DNA from: Burkholderiaceae bacterium
Lineage (GTDB): Bacteria; Pseudomonadota; Gammaproteobacteria; Burkholderiales; Burkholderiaceae
DNA: 23,716 nucleotides
Assembly (NCBI GenBank): GCA_017998575.1
Contig: JAGOCV010000015.1
Location: 1 to 23,716 of the forward strand
Direction of reading: 5' to 3'
Shown: positions 8,203 to 15,656 of the stretch, one piece after another
Layout of the letters: each line of letters opens with the position of its first letter
Numbering within the stretch: the first letter of the stretch is position 1
Position numbers and translations under genes: made by a program
Notes under the pieces: generated by a model
What the model saw: the letters and a program-made list of their open reading frames with translations, nothing else
Databases searched by the model: none
What the model was told of the DNA's origin: nothing

Positions 8203-8832
8203 TCAGCCGCGCGGCGGGCGCGCTTCAGCGGGCACGATCACGCCGCACAGGATGCGCCCGCCCGAATTGCCGGCCGGCTGGCCCTGGTAGTCGTCGGCCT
8301 TCTCGTGCACCACGAGCGAGCGGCCCACCACGCTGTTGGGCTTGCCCTGCTCGGCCGTGAGCCACGGGCTCAGGTAGCGCAGCGTGCCGGTGCCGTCGGC
8401 CCGGGCCTCGATGTTGGGCAGCTCGCCCGCGTGGGCCTGATGCGGCGCCTGGCCGGGCTTGCCGTGGCTGCGTGCCTGGCCCGGATCGAAGTGGCCGCCA
8501 GCCGCGCCGAAGGCGATCTGCTGGCCGGTGGCCGCATCGGGGCCCGGTCCGCACACGCCGTTCTCATGCACGTGAAAGCCGTGCAATCCTGGCGACACGC
8601 CGGTCACTTCCACCATCACCTCCACACCCGAGCCGGCGGGCGTGAAAGAGGCGCCGCCCATGGGCCGGCCCTGCGTGTCGAGCAGGCGGGCGACGGCCGT
8701 GGGCCCGCGCCCGGGCGCGGGTTCGGCCAGCGCGGCCGGGCCGGCAGGGGCCGCGCAACCGGCCACCAGGATGCCGCCGAGCGCGGCGCAGGCCAGCGCC
8801 AGGCGCTGCATGGCAAGGGGAGAACGGGTCAT
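8203..8832 (-). CDS. sodC: Cu,Zn superoxide dismutase, lipoprotein
   Basis: 209 residues. A signal peptide with lipobox LVAGC makes Cys26 the lipidated residue, so the enzyme should be anchored in the envelope facing the periplasm, where it dismutates superoxide. Copper ligands are His87 and His89 in GFHVHENG, His114 in GGHFDPG, and His176 in SLVVHEKADDY. Zinc-site residues are His114 (bridging), His123 and His134. The fourth zinc ligand, normally Asp in HxGDLP, is Glu137 (HAGELP). Cys94 and Cys196 should form the structural disulfide, and Arg193 matches the active-site Arg. AAAGGA lies about 8 bases upstream of the ATG at 8832. It probably forms a two-gene unit with the small membrane protein gene ending at 8883, 50 bases upstream. 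Confidence 0.95.
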   Translation of the reverse strand: MTRSPLAMQRLALACAALGGILVAGCAAPAGPAALAEPAPGRGPTAVARLLDTQGRPMGGASFTPAGSGVEVMVEVTGVSPGLHGFHVHENGVCGPGPDAATGQQIAFGAAGGHFDPGQARSHGKPGQAPHQAHAGELPNIEARADGTGTLRYLSPWLTAEQGKPNSVVGRSLVVHEKADDYQGQPAGNSGGRILCGVIVPAEARPPRG

Positions 8833-8882
8833 GTCGTGTTCCTTTCGAATACCGGGACGGCAGGGAGGGGATCCAGGGCGCT

Positions 8883-9146
8883 TCAGGTCCGCGCGGCGCC
8901 GCGGTCTGCGGTATCGCCATCCTGGTTCTTGCTGGCGCCGCGCACGTTCATCAGGAACAGCGCCACCTGCAGGGCGATGAGCGCCCAGGCGCCGGTGTAC
9001 CAGCCCCAGGCGGACCACAACAGGTTGCTTGCCACGTAAACGTAGAAGCCCCACTTGCGGCGGCCGGCGGAGCGCGACGCCACCAGCCAGGCGGCGAACA
9101 CGGTCACGGCCATCGCGGGCCACTGGAGGAAATCGAGCCAGTCCAT
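8883..9146 (-). CDS. Small inner-membrane protein of unknown function
   Basis: 87 residues from the ATG at 9146; an ATG at 9152, two codons earlier, is possible, but AGG lies 6 bases before the 9146 start. Three hydrophobic stretches are visible: about 8-24 (PAMAVTVFAAWLVAS), 33-48 (WGFYVYVASNLLWSAWGW) and 52-67 (AWALIALQVALFLMNVRG), followed by a polar tail. The Trp-rich middle with a WGFYxYxxSNxLW pattern recalls small uncharacterised proteins related to semiSWEET/PnuC-like membrane repeats, but I cannot assign a family. It is upstream of sodC on the same strand, and the two may be co-transcribed. Confidence 0.7.
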   Translation of the reverse strand: MDWLDFLQWPAMAVTVFAAWLVASRSAGRRKWGFYVYVASNLLWSAWGWYTGAWALIALQVALFLMNVRGASKNQDGDTADRGAART

Positions 9147-9335
9147 CGTCATCCTGTCTGAAGCACTGCGCACATCGCGCCATGCGGCAGCTTGGCAGGG
9201 CAGGCTGCTGCCATGCGCTGCGCTTTTGCAACCCATGTGACGGCAGGTTTCCGCAGCGCCTGTCGCAGGCGGCGCGGATTGCGCGATGCGTCCTACGCCA
9301 TGCGGCGGCCATGGCAGACAGCGCGTCCTCCCCTT

Positions 9336-9350
9336 GCCATCGACGATGGC
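9336..9350. promoter_or_regulatory. Perfect 15-bp palindrome, candidate operator
   Basis: GCCATCG, a single central A, and CGATGGC form 7-bp arms with a one-base centre. The site lies 37 bases before the chosen ATG (9388) of the four-gene operon and within the 241-base divergent region starting at 9147. An odd-length palindrome with no loop is more like a protein-binding site than an RNA hairpin. No cognate regulator is encoded next to it. Confidence 0.35.
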
Positions 9351-9387
9351 TTGCCACCCCGACAGACCACAAGAGACCGCCCGCTTC

Positions 9388-10548
9388 ATGCAACTCGCCA
9401 CCGCCCTTCCTTCGCCTCACCGTGTGGCCAGCGCGCAGCCTGTGCATGCGCAGCTGGAGCCGATGGACTGGACACGTGCGTGGGCCGCATCGCTGCCCGC
9501 ACTCGATGCCTGCGCGGGCGCCGGCGAAGCCCTCGCACTGCTGATTCAGCGCCGGCTCGATCGCCTGCCGCAGCCCGGCGCGGGCCACACCTTGCAGCGG
9601 TGGCAGGCGCTGTCCCATCTCGCCGCGCATGACCTGTCGCTGGCCAAACTGTTCGAAGGCCACACCGATGCGCTGGCCATCCTGGCCGAGCTGGGCACGC
9701 CCATCGTGATGCGACAGTCGGGTGAGCCCGCGTTGTGGGGCACCTGGTGCGCCGAGCCCCGCGCCGCGCGCCTGATGCTGCACGGCGCGCGCGACGCCCG
9801 TCCCGACGAGCCGGTGCGGCTGCGGCTGGCCGGCCGCAAGGCGTGGTGCTCGGGCGCACACGATCTCTCGCACGCGATCGTGAGCGGCTGGACGCACGAC
9901 AACCGCCCGGCCCTGGCGGCGGTGGATCTGCTGCAGCCCGGCGTGCGCGTCACGCAGGAAGGCTGGCGCGCTGTCGGCATGCAGGGCACGCGCAGCGTCG
10001 AGGTGGTGTTCGAGGATGCCGAGGGCTGGCAGGTGGGTGCGCCGGGCGACTACACCGCGCGGCCGGGCTTCTGGCGCGGCGGCGCGGGCATTGCCGCCTG
10101 CTGGTGGGGCGGCGCCTGGGGCCTGGCGCGCGATGCGCGGCTGGCGCTGCGCCCGGCGGCCAGTACGGCACCGCCAGCGGCAGGCATCGATCCGCGCCTG
10201 GCGCATCTGGGCACGATCGACACCGCGCTGTCGGCCTGCGCCGCGCTGTTGCGCGATACCGCGCGCGAGATCGATCGGCTGGCGCTGGCGGCGGACAGCG
10301 ATGGCGCCGCCGCGCTTCACACACTGGCTTTGCGCGCGCGCCTGTCGGCCGAGACCTGCGCCGATACCGTCGTCGCGCACGCCGTGCGCGCGCTGGGGGC
10401 CGGCCCGCTGTGCCAGGACGCGCGCGTGGCCCGTCTCGTGGCCGACCTGCCCGTGTTCGTGCGCCAGAGCCACGGCGCGCGCGATCAGGCCGCGCTGGGC
10501 GCGCACCTAGCCCGCGAACTGCAGGAGCCTGCCGCATGGCCGCTGTGA
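9388..10548 (+). CDS. Acyl-CoA dehydrogenase-like protein
   Basis: 386 residues from the ATG at 9388; the frame is open further upstream (ATGs at 9346 and 9286), but those extensions are Pro/Arg-rich and do not look conserved. The three-part acyl-CoA dehydrogenase layout is visible: an N-terminal helical part with HLAAHDLSLAKLFEGHTDAL, a middle beta part with RLAGRKAWCSGAHDLSHAIV and GWRAVGMQGTRSVEVVFED (the usual W.ALGMR.T.S..V.F.D motif), and a C-terminal helical bundle. The catalytic Glu and the full FAD contacts of classical enzymes are not evident, so the substrate is open and activity is unproven. It is the first gene of an operon: the next gene starts 13 bases before this one ends. The partners (deacetylase, methyltransferase, glycosyltransferase) point to glycolipid or secondary-metabolite chemistry instead of beta-oxidation. 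Confidence 0.85.
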   Translation: MQLATALPSPHRVASAQPVHAQLEPMDWTRAWAASLPALDACAGAGEALALLIQRRLDRLPQPGAGHTLQRWQALSHLAAHDLSLAKLFEGHTDALAILAELGTPIVMRQSGEPALWGTWCAEPRAARLMLHGARDARPDEPVRLRLAGRKAWCSGAHDLSHAIVSGWTHDNRPALAAVDLLQPGVRVTQEGWRAVGMQGTRSVEVVFEDAEGWQVGAPGDYTARPGFWRGGAGIAACWWGGAWGLARDARLALRPAASTAPPAAGIDPRLAHLGTIDTALSACAALLRDTAREIDRLALAADSDGAAALHTLALRARLSAETCADTVVAHAVRALGAGPLCQDARVARLVADLPVFVRQSHGARDQAALGAHLARELQEPAAWPL

Positions 10549-11318
10549 TGCCCCTGCCGCGTGGCGAAGCGCAGCCGCTGATCCATGGCGAGGGCACGCC
10601 CGACGCCTGCTGGCTGGGCTGGGACGGATGGAACGGCATCGCCGTGACCGACACCGACGACCTGGCACCGCCGGGTGCGCGCGTGGTGATCGCAGCGCCC
10701 CATCCGGACGATGAAATCCTGGGCAGCGGCACGCTGTTGCGCCGCCTGGCACTGCGCGGCACACCCGCGCAGGTGGTGGCAGTCACCGACGGCACGGCCA
10801 GCCATCCGGGCTCACCCCTGTGGCCGCCCGCGCATCTCGCGGTCACGCGGCCACGTGAAACCCGCGCCGCGCTCATGCGGCTGCAGGCCGGCGATACGGC
10901 CGTGCTGCGCGCCGGCCTGCCGGACGGCGCCGTGGGCCGTCACGTGGCCGCGCTGCGCGACGTGCTGGCGCCGTTGTTGCGCCCGGGCGATCTGCTGGTG
11001 GCCACGTGGCGCGGCGACGGCCATCCCGACCATGAGGCCGTGGGTGAAGCCGCCGCGCGCGCTGCCGCCGATACCGGCGCGCGGCTGGCCGAGGTGCCCG
11101 TGTGGGCCTGGCACTGGGCCACGCCCGGCGATGCGCGACTGCCTTGGGCACGCGCGCGCCGGCTCGCGGTGGCCGCGGACGAATCGCGCGCCAAGGCCCG
11201 CGCCATGGCGGCCTTCCGCAGCCAGACCCAGCCAGACACCTCCACCCGCCAGCCCGCCGTGCTGGGGGCCAGCGCGCTGGCGCGCGCGGCATGGCCGCAC
11301 GAGGTGTACTTCCTGTGA
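10536..11318 (+). CDS. PIG-L/LmbE family deacetylase
   Basis: 260 residues. The zinc-binding family signature AAPHPDDE is at residues 53-60, and the second metal-ligand motif GHPDHEAVG is near residue 166. The family removes N-acetyl groups from GlcNAc-type sugars (MshB, BshB, PIG-L, LmbE). The protein has no signal peptide, so it acts in the cytoplasm. The ATG at 10536 overlaps the acyl-CoA dehydrogenase-like gene by 13 bases; the end overlaps the methyltransferase start (GTGA). The neighbouring GT2 enzyme makes a GlcNAc-containing substrate plausible; this is inference from context. Confidence 0.93.
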   Translation: MAAVMPLPRGEAQPLIHGEGTPDACWLGWDGWNGIAVTDTDDLAPPGARVVIAAPHPDDEILGSGTLLRRLALRGTPAQVVAVTDGTASHPGSPLWPPAHLAVTRPRETRAALMRLQAGDTAVLRAGLPDGAVGRHVAALRDVLAPLLRPGDLLVATWRGDGHPDHEAVGEAAARAAADTGARLAEVPVWAWHWATPGDARLPWARARRLAVAADESRAKARAMAAFRSQTQPDTSTRQPAVLGASALARAAWPHEVYFL

Positions 11319-11896
11319 ACGCACTGGCCCACATGCAGACGCTGTATGCGCGCAGCGACGACCCGTGGGGTGTCGACCAGCGCTGGTATGAGAGGCGCAA
11401 ACGCGCGCTGCTGCTGGCCAGCCTGCCGGCAGAGCGCTACGGCTCGGCGTTCGAGCCGGCCTGCGGCACCGGCCGGCTCACGCTGGAGCTGGCCGCGCGC
11501 TGTGATCGCCTGCTGGCCACCGACGGCGCGCCGGCGGCGGTACGCATCGCGCAGCGCGCCACCCAGGGCTGCGCGGGCGTCGAGGTGGCGCTGCAGCGCC
11601 TGCCGCATGAATGGCCTGCGGGGCCGTTCGATCTGGTGGTGCTGAGCGAATGGCTGTACTACCTGGAGCCCGCCCTCGTGCGCGTGGCGGCGGCGCGATG
11701 CGTGGCCTCGCTCGCGCCGGGCGGTACCGTGGTCGCATGCCACTATCGCCCCGCCTTCGGCGACCGCGCCTGCGCCACGGGCTTCGCCCACGCGCGGCTG
11801 GCCGAGGCGCTGCAGGGCCTGCCGCCCTCGGTGCATCACGAGGAAGACGATTTCCTGCTCGACATATGGGTCGCCCGCACGGAGGCTGCGGCGTGA
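11315..11896 (+). CDS. NodS-like SAM-dependent methyltransferase
   Basis: 193 residues with a GTG start inside the GTGA overlap with the upstream stop. The N-terminal LYARSDDPWG followed by WYERRKRALLLASLP is typical of the NodS family (N-methyltransferases first known from Nod-factor synthesis). SAM motif I is FEPACGTGRLTLELA (45-59), followed by an acidic residue in LLATDGAP and by FDLVVLSEWLYYL, the motif IV-like segment. In NodS the methyl group goes to the free amine left by a deacetylase; here a PIG-L deacetylase is encoded immediately upstream, which fits the same order of reactions. The substrate is unknown. Confidence 0.9.
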   Translation: MNALAHMQTLYARSDDPWGVDQRWYERRKRALLLASLPAERYGSAFEPACGTGRLTLELAARCDRLLATDGAPAAVRIAQRATQGCAGVEVALQRLPHEWPAGPFDLVVLSEWLYYLEPALVRVAAARCVASLAPGGTVVACHYRPAFGDRACATGFAHARLAEALQGLPPSVHHEEDDFLLDIWVARTEAAA

Positions 11897-12603
11897 TCGG
11901 TGTCGTGGTGCCGGCCCACAACGAGGAAGCGTTGCTCGGCCCCTGCCTGCTCGCGCTGCGCCGGGCCGCGCGACATCCGTCGCTGGCCGGCGAGCGCGTG
12001 CGCGTGCTGGTGGTGCTGGACGATTGCAGCGACGGATCGGCGGGCGTGGTGCGCCGGCACCGCGCATCGGCGCTGCATCTGAGCGCACGCAATGTGGGCG
12101 CCGCGCGTGCCGCTGGCGCCGGGCGGCTGCTGACGGCCGGCGCGCGCTGGCTCGCGTTCACCGATGCCGACAGCGAGGTCGCGCCCGACTGGCTGGCCGC
12201 CCAGCTGGCGCTTGGCGCCGACGCCGTGTGCGGCACCGTGCAGGTGGACGACTGGGGCACGCACGACCTCGCGCAGGAGATGCGCGCGCGCTTCGAGCGC
12301 GACTACCGCGATGCCGATCAGCACCGCCACATTCACGGCGCCAATCTGGGCGTGAGCGCGCAGGCCTATCGGCGGGCGGGCGGCTTCGCCCCGCTGCCCT
12401 GCCATGAGGACGTGGCGCTGGTGCGCGCACTGCAGGATTGCGGCGCGCACGTCGCATGGAGCGCCCGGCCGCGCGTGCGCACCAGCGCGCGCCTGACTGC
12501 CCGCGCGCCCGACGGCTTCGGCGACACGCTGGCGCGGCTGGCCGGCCAGGTGCGCGAGGCCATGCACGTGGCCGCCTTGCAGCAACTGCCCGCCATCCCC
12601 TGA
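11893..12603 (+). CDS. Family 2 glycosyltransferase
   Basis: 236 residues with a GTG start overlapping the upstream stop by 4 bases (GTGA). The sequence opens directly with VVVPAHNEE, then VVLDDCSDGS, LSARNVGAARAAGA, the DxD motif in FTDADSEVAPDWL, and a late HEDVALVRAL segment (the ED motif). No membrane segment and no QxxRW are visible, so it is probably a soluble, non-processive transferase using a nucleotide sugar. It is the last gene of the four-gene operon; the convergent monooxygenase gene ends 6 bases later. Acceptor and donor cannot be read from the sequence. Confidence 0.92.
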   Translation: MIGVVVPAHNEEALLGPCLLALRRAARHPSLAGERVRVLVVLDDCSDGSAGVVRRHRASALHLSARNVGAARAAGAGRLLTAGARWLAFTDADSEVAPDWLAAQLALGADAVCGTVQVDDWGTHDLAQEMRARFERDYRDADQHRHIHGANLGVSAQAYRRAGGFAPLPCHEDVALVRALQDCGAHVAWSARPRVRTSARLTARAPDGFGDTLARLAGQVREAMHVAALQQLPAIP

Positions 12604-12609
12604 GAGGCT

Positions 12610-14346
12610 TCAGGCCGCGGCGCCGTCGCGCGCCAGCACCTGCCGCAACACGCGGTCTGCCTCATCGGCCGCGGTCCCGCGCCAGGCAACGATCTGGTCG
12701 GGACGGATCAGCACCAGCGGCGCCTCGTACAGCGTGCGCAAGGCCGGCTGGGGCAGGCGCACCACGCGCAGGTCGGCGCCCAGTGCGCGCGCGGCCTCTT
12801 CGAAGCGCCGGGCATCCGGCGCGTCGTCGCCCAGCGCCAGCAGCGTCCACTCGGCGTTGAACAGGTCGTAGAGCGAGCGTCCATCCTCCAGCCAGGCATG
12901 CGGCGGGCGGCCTCCGGGGCAGGCGCTGGGCACATAGCGGCCGGGCTCGTCGGGCGGCGGCGCGGTGCCGTCGGCCACCACGATGGGCGAGCCGTCGTAG
13001 CGCCCGCCGAAGGTGACGCCGGGGATGTTGAATTCGAGCCGTGCGTGCGCGTCGAGGTGATGGGTGGCGCGCGCGCGTTCGGCCTCGCCCTCGGGCGTTG
13101 CCTCGTCGAGCAGGGGGGTGGCCTCGAACAGGCCGATCGAATCGGCGAACCGGCGCGCATAGGCGGTGTTGCGCTCGGCCAGCGGACGCCGTTCGGCCTC
13201 GTAGCTCGCGATCAGGGCCGGCAGCGCGGTGCCGCGCACGACGGCGGCGAGCTTCCAGCCGAGATTGACGGCGTCTTCGACCGCCGTGTTGTAGCCGAGG
13301 CCACCCGTGGGCGTGAACAGGTGCGCCGCGTCGCCGGCCAGCAGCACTCGCCCACGGCCGAATTCGCGCGCCACCAGCGCATGGCCGGCCAGCCACGTGC
13401 CCATCGAGAGGATCTCCATCGGCACCTCGGCGCCGAACGCCTCGGCAAACACGCGGCGCGCGTCCTGCTCGGTCCAGCCGTCGGCGTCTTCGCCAGGCTG
13501 CAGCGCGGCATGGAAGGCGAATTCCGCCACGCCGTCCACCGCCGCCATGAAGGCGCGGCGCTGCGCGTTGACCGCCACGTACATCCACGCGCGCGGATGC
13601 GGCAGCCGTGCCAGGAATTCCGGCGCGCGCAGGTAGAGCGCGAACATGCGCCCGCCCATGAACTGGCGCTGGATGCCCGTCACGCCGCCCCATTCGATGC
13701 CCAGCCGCTGGCGCACCGTGCTGCGCGCGCCGTCGGCGCCCACCAGCCATTGCGCGCGCACGCGCTGCGGCGCGCCGCCGTCCACCGGCTCCAGCGTGGC
13801 GAGCACGTGCGCGCCCGATGAGCCGGATGAACCGGATGAATCGGCGGCCACCTCGTCGAAGCCGGCGAGCTTCCAGCCGTGGCGCAATTGCACGCTGGGG
13901 CACGCGGCGGCGTGGCGGTGCAGCACGGCCTCGACGAACTTCTGCGAGACGCGGTGGGGCAGCTCGGCCGCGCTCCACGATCCCGACAGGCTGCGCACCT
14001 GCGCGGCCGCCTGCGCCGCCGTGGGCAGGCGGATGCGCGCGAGCTCGTGGCGGCCGTAGCGCGTGAAGTAGGCGATGTCGGTGGGATGGTCGGGCGGCAT
14101 GCCCAGGGCGCGTACCTCGTCGGCGAAGCCGAGCCTGCGGAAGTGCTCCATGGTGCGCGCCTGGGTGGCGTTGGCCTGGGGGTTGAAGGCCGTGCCGGGC
14201 CGGGGCTCGACCAGCAGGCAGCGCACGCCGCGCCGGCCCAGCTCGATCGCCAGCATGAGGCCGCAGGGGCCGCCGCCGGCGATCAGCACGTCGGTCTCGT
14301 GCACGGGCGCGGCGCCTGCCGGGTCAGGGTTTGCCGTGTTGTCCAA
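12610..14346 (-). CDS. FAD-dependent aromatic-ring-type monooxygenase (PheA/TfdB, pentachlorophenol hydroxylase-like)
   Basis: 578 residues. The start is TTG at 14346, supported by a consensus AAGGAG 6 bases upstream and by a sequence continuing into the FAD fold. DVLIAGGGPCGLMLAIELGRRG (from residue 19) is the dinucleotide-binding GxGxxG region, GADGARS (203-209) is the DG motif contacting FAD and NAD(P)H, and LLAGDAAHLFTPTGGLGYN (from residue 336) is the GD motif. A thioredoxin-like C-terminal domain, as in PheA-type enzymes, appears to follow from about 480. Members hydroxylate phenolic compounds or oxygenate polyketides. Residues 170-178 are three SSG repeats in a variable surface loop. 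The divergent MarR regulator and the shared operator suggest induction by an aromatic substrate. The exact substrate is unknown. Confidence 0.92.
   Translation of the reverse strand: MDNTANPDPAGAAPVHETDVLIAGGGPCGLMLAIELGRRGVRCLLVEPRPGTAFNPQANATQARTMEHFRRLGFADEVRALGMPPDHPTDIAYFTRYGRHELARIRLPTAAQAAAQVRSLSGSWSAAELPHRVSQKFVEAVLHRHAAACPSVQLRHGWKLAGFDEVAADSSGSSGSSGAHVLATLEPVDGGAPQRVRAQWLVGADGARSTVRQRLGIEWGGVTGIQRQFMGGRMFALYLRAPEFLARLPHPRAWMYVAVNAQRRAFMAAVDGVAEFAFHAALQPGEDADGWTEQDARRVFAEAFGAEVPMEILSMGTWLAGHALVAREFGRGRVLLAGDAAHLFTPTGGLGYNTAVEDAVNLGWKLAAVVRGTALPALIASYEAERRPLAERNTAYARRFADSIGLFEATPLLDEATPEGEAERARATHHLDAHARLEFNIPGVTFGGRYDGSPIVVADGTAPPPDEPGRYVPSACPGGRPPHAWLEDGRSLYDLFNAEWTLLALGDDAPDARRFEEAARALGADLRVVRLPQPALRTLYEAPLVLIRPDQIVAWRGTAADEADRVLRQVLARDGAAA
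13817..13843. repeat. Three tandem copies of a 9-bp unit inside the monooxygenase gene
   Basis: GATGAGCCG, GATGAACCG and GATGAATCG follow one another without a gap. They encode the Ser-Ser-Gly triplets at residues 170-178 of the monooxygenase. Because the unit is a multiple of three, copy-number slippage would lengthen or shorten the loop without breaking the frame. Confidence 0.85.
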
Positions 14347-14371
14347 GGATGTCTCCTTTTTTAGAATGATT

Positions 14372-14403
14372 GCCTGATATTCAGGTTACCTAAGCATTCA
14401 GGC
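14372..14403. promoter_or_regulatory. Double palindromic operator, probably for the divergent MarR regulator
   Basis: In the 80-base divergent region, CCTGA-TAT-TCAGG (14373-14385) is a perfect inverted repeat, and CCTAAGCATTCAGG (14389-14402) is a second, imperfect one. Both carry the half-site CCTGA/TCAGG, and GCCTGA (14372) and TCAGGC (end 14403) form the outer dyad. The region is AT-richer than its surroundings. Two adjacent dyads between a MarR gene and its divergent target is the classic MarR autoregulatory arrangement; binding itself is inferred. Confidence 0.6.
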
Positions 14404-14426
14404 CAAGGCAATACCGGGAGATACCC

Positions 14427-14909
14427 ATGCCCTCACCCACCGATCCGCACGGCGACTTCGGCTGGCGCCGGCTCAACCCCGGCCGCGTGCTGAGTCAGGC
14501 ACTGCAGCGGTTCGAATCCCGCGTGCTCGAGCTGATGGCCGAGGCCGGCCACGACCAGACGCGGCGCGCCCACGTCAACCTCACCCGCCACCTCGACGTG
14601 GGCGGCACGCGCATCACCGAGCTGGCGCGGCGCGCCGGCATGACCAATGCGGCCATGACCGAGCTGATCGACCAGTGCGAGTCGCTGGCCCTGGTGGAAC
14701 GCATCGCCGACCCGGCCGACCGCCGCGCGCGCGTGGTGCGCTTCACGCCCGCCGGCCGCAAATGGCTGGCGGCTTTCGGCCGCGCCGTGGGGCGCGCCAC
14801 GCGCGAGATGGAGGACGAAGTCGGCGCGGGCGCCATGGCCGCCTTGCTGGGCGAGGTGGCCAGCTACGGTGCGGCCCACGCGGCCGAGCCGGCAGACCGG
14901 GGCGCGTGA
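14427..14909 (+). CDS. MarR family transcriptional regulator
   Basis: 160 residues. The winged helix-turn-helix is visible at about 52-103: LDVGGTRITELARRAGMTNAAM is the HTH (helix-turn-helix with the recognition helix MTNAAMTELIDQCESLAL), followed by ADPADRRARVVRFTPAGRKW, the DxRxR-containing wing typical of MarR proteins. Long N- and C-terminal helices should form the dimer interface. GGGAGA lies about 7 bases upstream of the ATG. It is divergent from the FAD monooxygenase with 80 bases between the starts, so it probably represses that gene and itself until an aromatic ligand binds. Confidence 0.92.
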   Translation: MPSPTDPHGDFGWRRLNPGRVLSQALQRFESRVLELMAEAGHDQTRRAHVNLTRHLDVGGTRITELARRAGMTNAAMTELIDQCESLALVERIADPADRRARVVRFTPAGRKWLAAFGRAVGRATREMEDEVGAGAMAALLGEVASYGAAHAAEPADRGA

Positions 14910-15033
14910 CGCACACGCCGGCGCGCCGGTGTGAAAAAAACCACGGCGCACGACGCACGAGGGAAATTGGCCTACATCGGCGTGCCGGGGGCGGCGCTAT
15001 GTTCTGCCCATCACCCGAGCCGCACACGTACAC

Positions 15034-15477
15034 ATGGATGCCCTGAGCCAACTCCTCCGGCTGGTCGGCGAGCCGGCCATTCCCTTCGGCGCCGACTCCG
15101 GCGCGACCGAACTGGTGGCCATGATGGCTGCATTGCACGGTCACGGCACGCCCAATCTGCGGCTGCGAGCCGCCTTCGATGAGCGCGAGCGACAGGTCTG
15201 CCGCGCCGTGCGCAACGGCCGGCTGAAGCTGGACTACCGCCCGCCAGCCAACGGCACCGTCACGCTGCCCGCCATGGATCACGCGCTCTATGCGCAGAGC
15301 CTGATCCACTGGGCCGCGCACCTGGGCCAGCCCATCATGCGCATCGCGGAAGCGTGCCGGCGCGCCGGCGACGGCGCCACGCCCGAAGACGTCAAGGCTG
15401 CCGTGCGCAAGATCGAGTTCGAGGACAGCACCATGCGCACGGACCGGCTCTACCTCACCGACTTCGGCACGCTTTAG
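15034..15477 (+). CDS. Hypothetical protein
   Basis: 147 residues; no family recognised. It is probably soluble and largely helical with no signal peptide. Recognisable stretches are ATELVAMMAALHGHGTPNL near residues 26-44, a charged LRAAFDERERQVCRAVRNG segment, and a C-terminal part with GDGATPEDVKAAVRKIEFED. The ATG at 15034 lacks a clear ribosome binding site. Base composition resembles the host genome rather than the following effector candidate. A hairpin (14912-14933) lies between it and the MarR gene. Its stop is 90 bases before the PIP box of the next gene, so it is likely a separate transcription unit. Confidence 0.6.
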   Translation: MDALSQLLRLVGEPAIPFGADSGATELVAMMAALHGHGTPNLRLRAAFDERERQVCRAVRNGRLKLDYRPPANGTVTLPAMDHALYAQSLIHWAAHLGQPIMRIAEACRRAGDGATPEDVKAAVRKIEFEDSTMRTDRLYLTDFGTL

Positions 15478-15567
15478 GCGCGCTGCTGCTTCTACAGCGG
15501 CGGCGCGGGGGTCGGGCGGGCCAGCGGCAGTGACGCCACCGCTGACGTGCGGGCACGCGCCGAAAAC

Positions 15568-15629
15568 TTCGCGCCCAAGGCGTTCGCTTCGGGATGGATA
15601 GGCTGCGGGCGTACCCGCGTGGTGAAGAT
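15568..15629 (+). promoter_or_regulatory. PIP box (TTCGC-N15-TTCGG) with -10-like element
   Basis: TTCGC at 15568-15572 and TTCGG at 15588-15592 are exactly 15 bases apart, fitting the TTCGB-N15-TTCGB consensus bound by HrpX (and TTCG-N16-TTCG of Ralstonia HrpB). A further TTCGC at 15583 directly abuts the second half. After 31 bases comes GAAGAT (15624-15629), which matches YANNNT except for the first base. The effector-like gene starts 28 bases downstream. One such pair is expected by chance at a modest rate in a window of this size, so location and -10 spacing carry the weight. Confidence 0.6.
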
Positions 15630-15656
15630 TCAGGTCGTCGACCTCGCCGCACCGCC

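Noticed and set aside
14912..14940. Strong GC hairpin (CCGGCGCGCCGG) followed by a run of A residues after the MarR gene
   Set aside because: An intrinsic terminator needs a T-run after the hairpin in the transcribed direction. Here the A-run follows on the plus strand and the T-run precedes the hairpin on the minus strand, so it fits neither direction.
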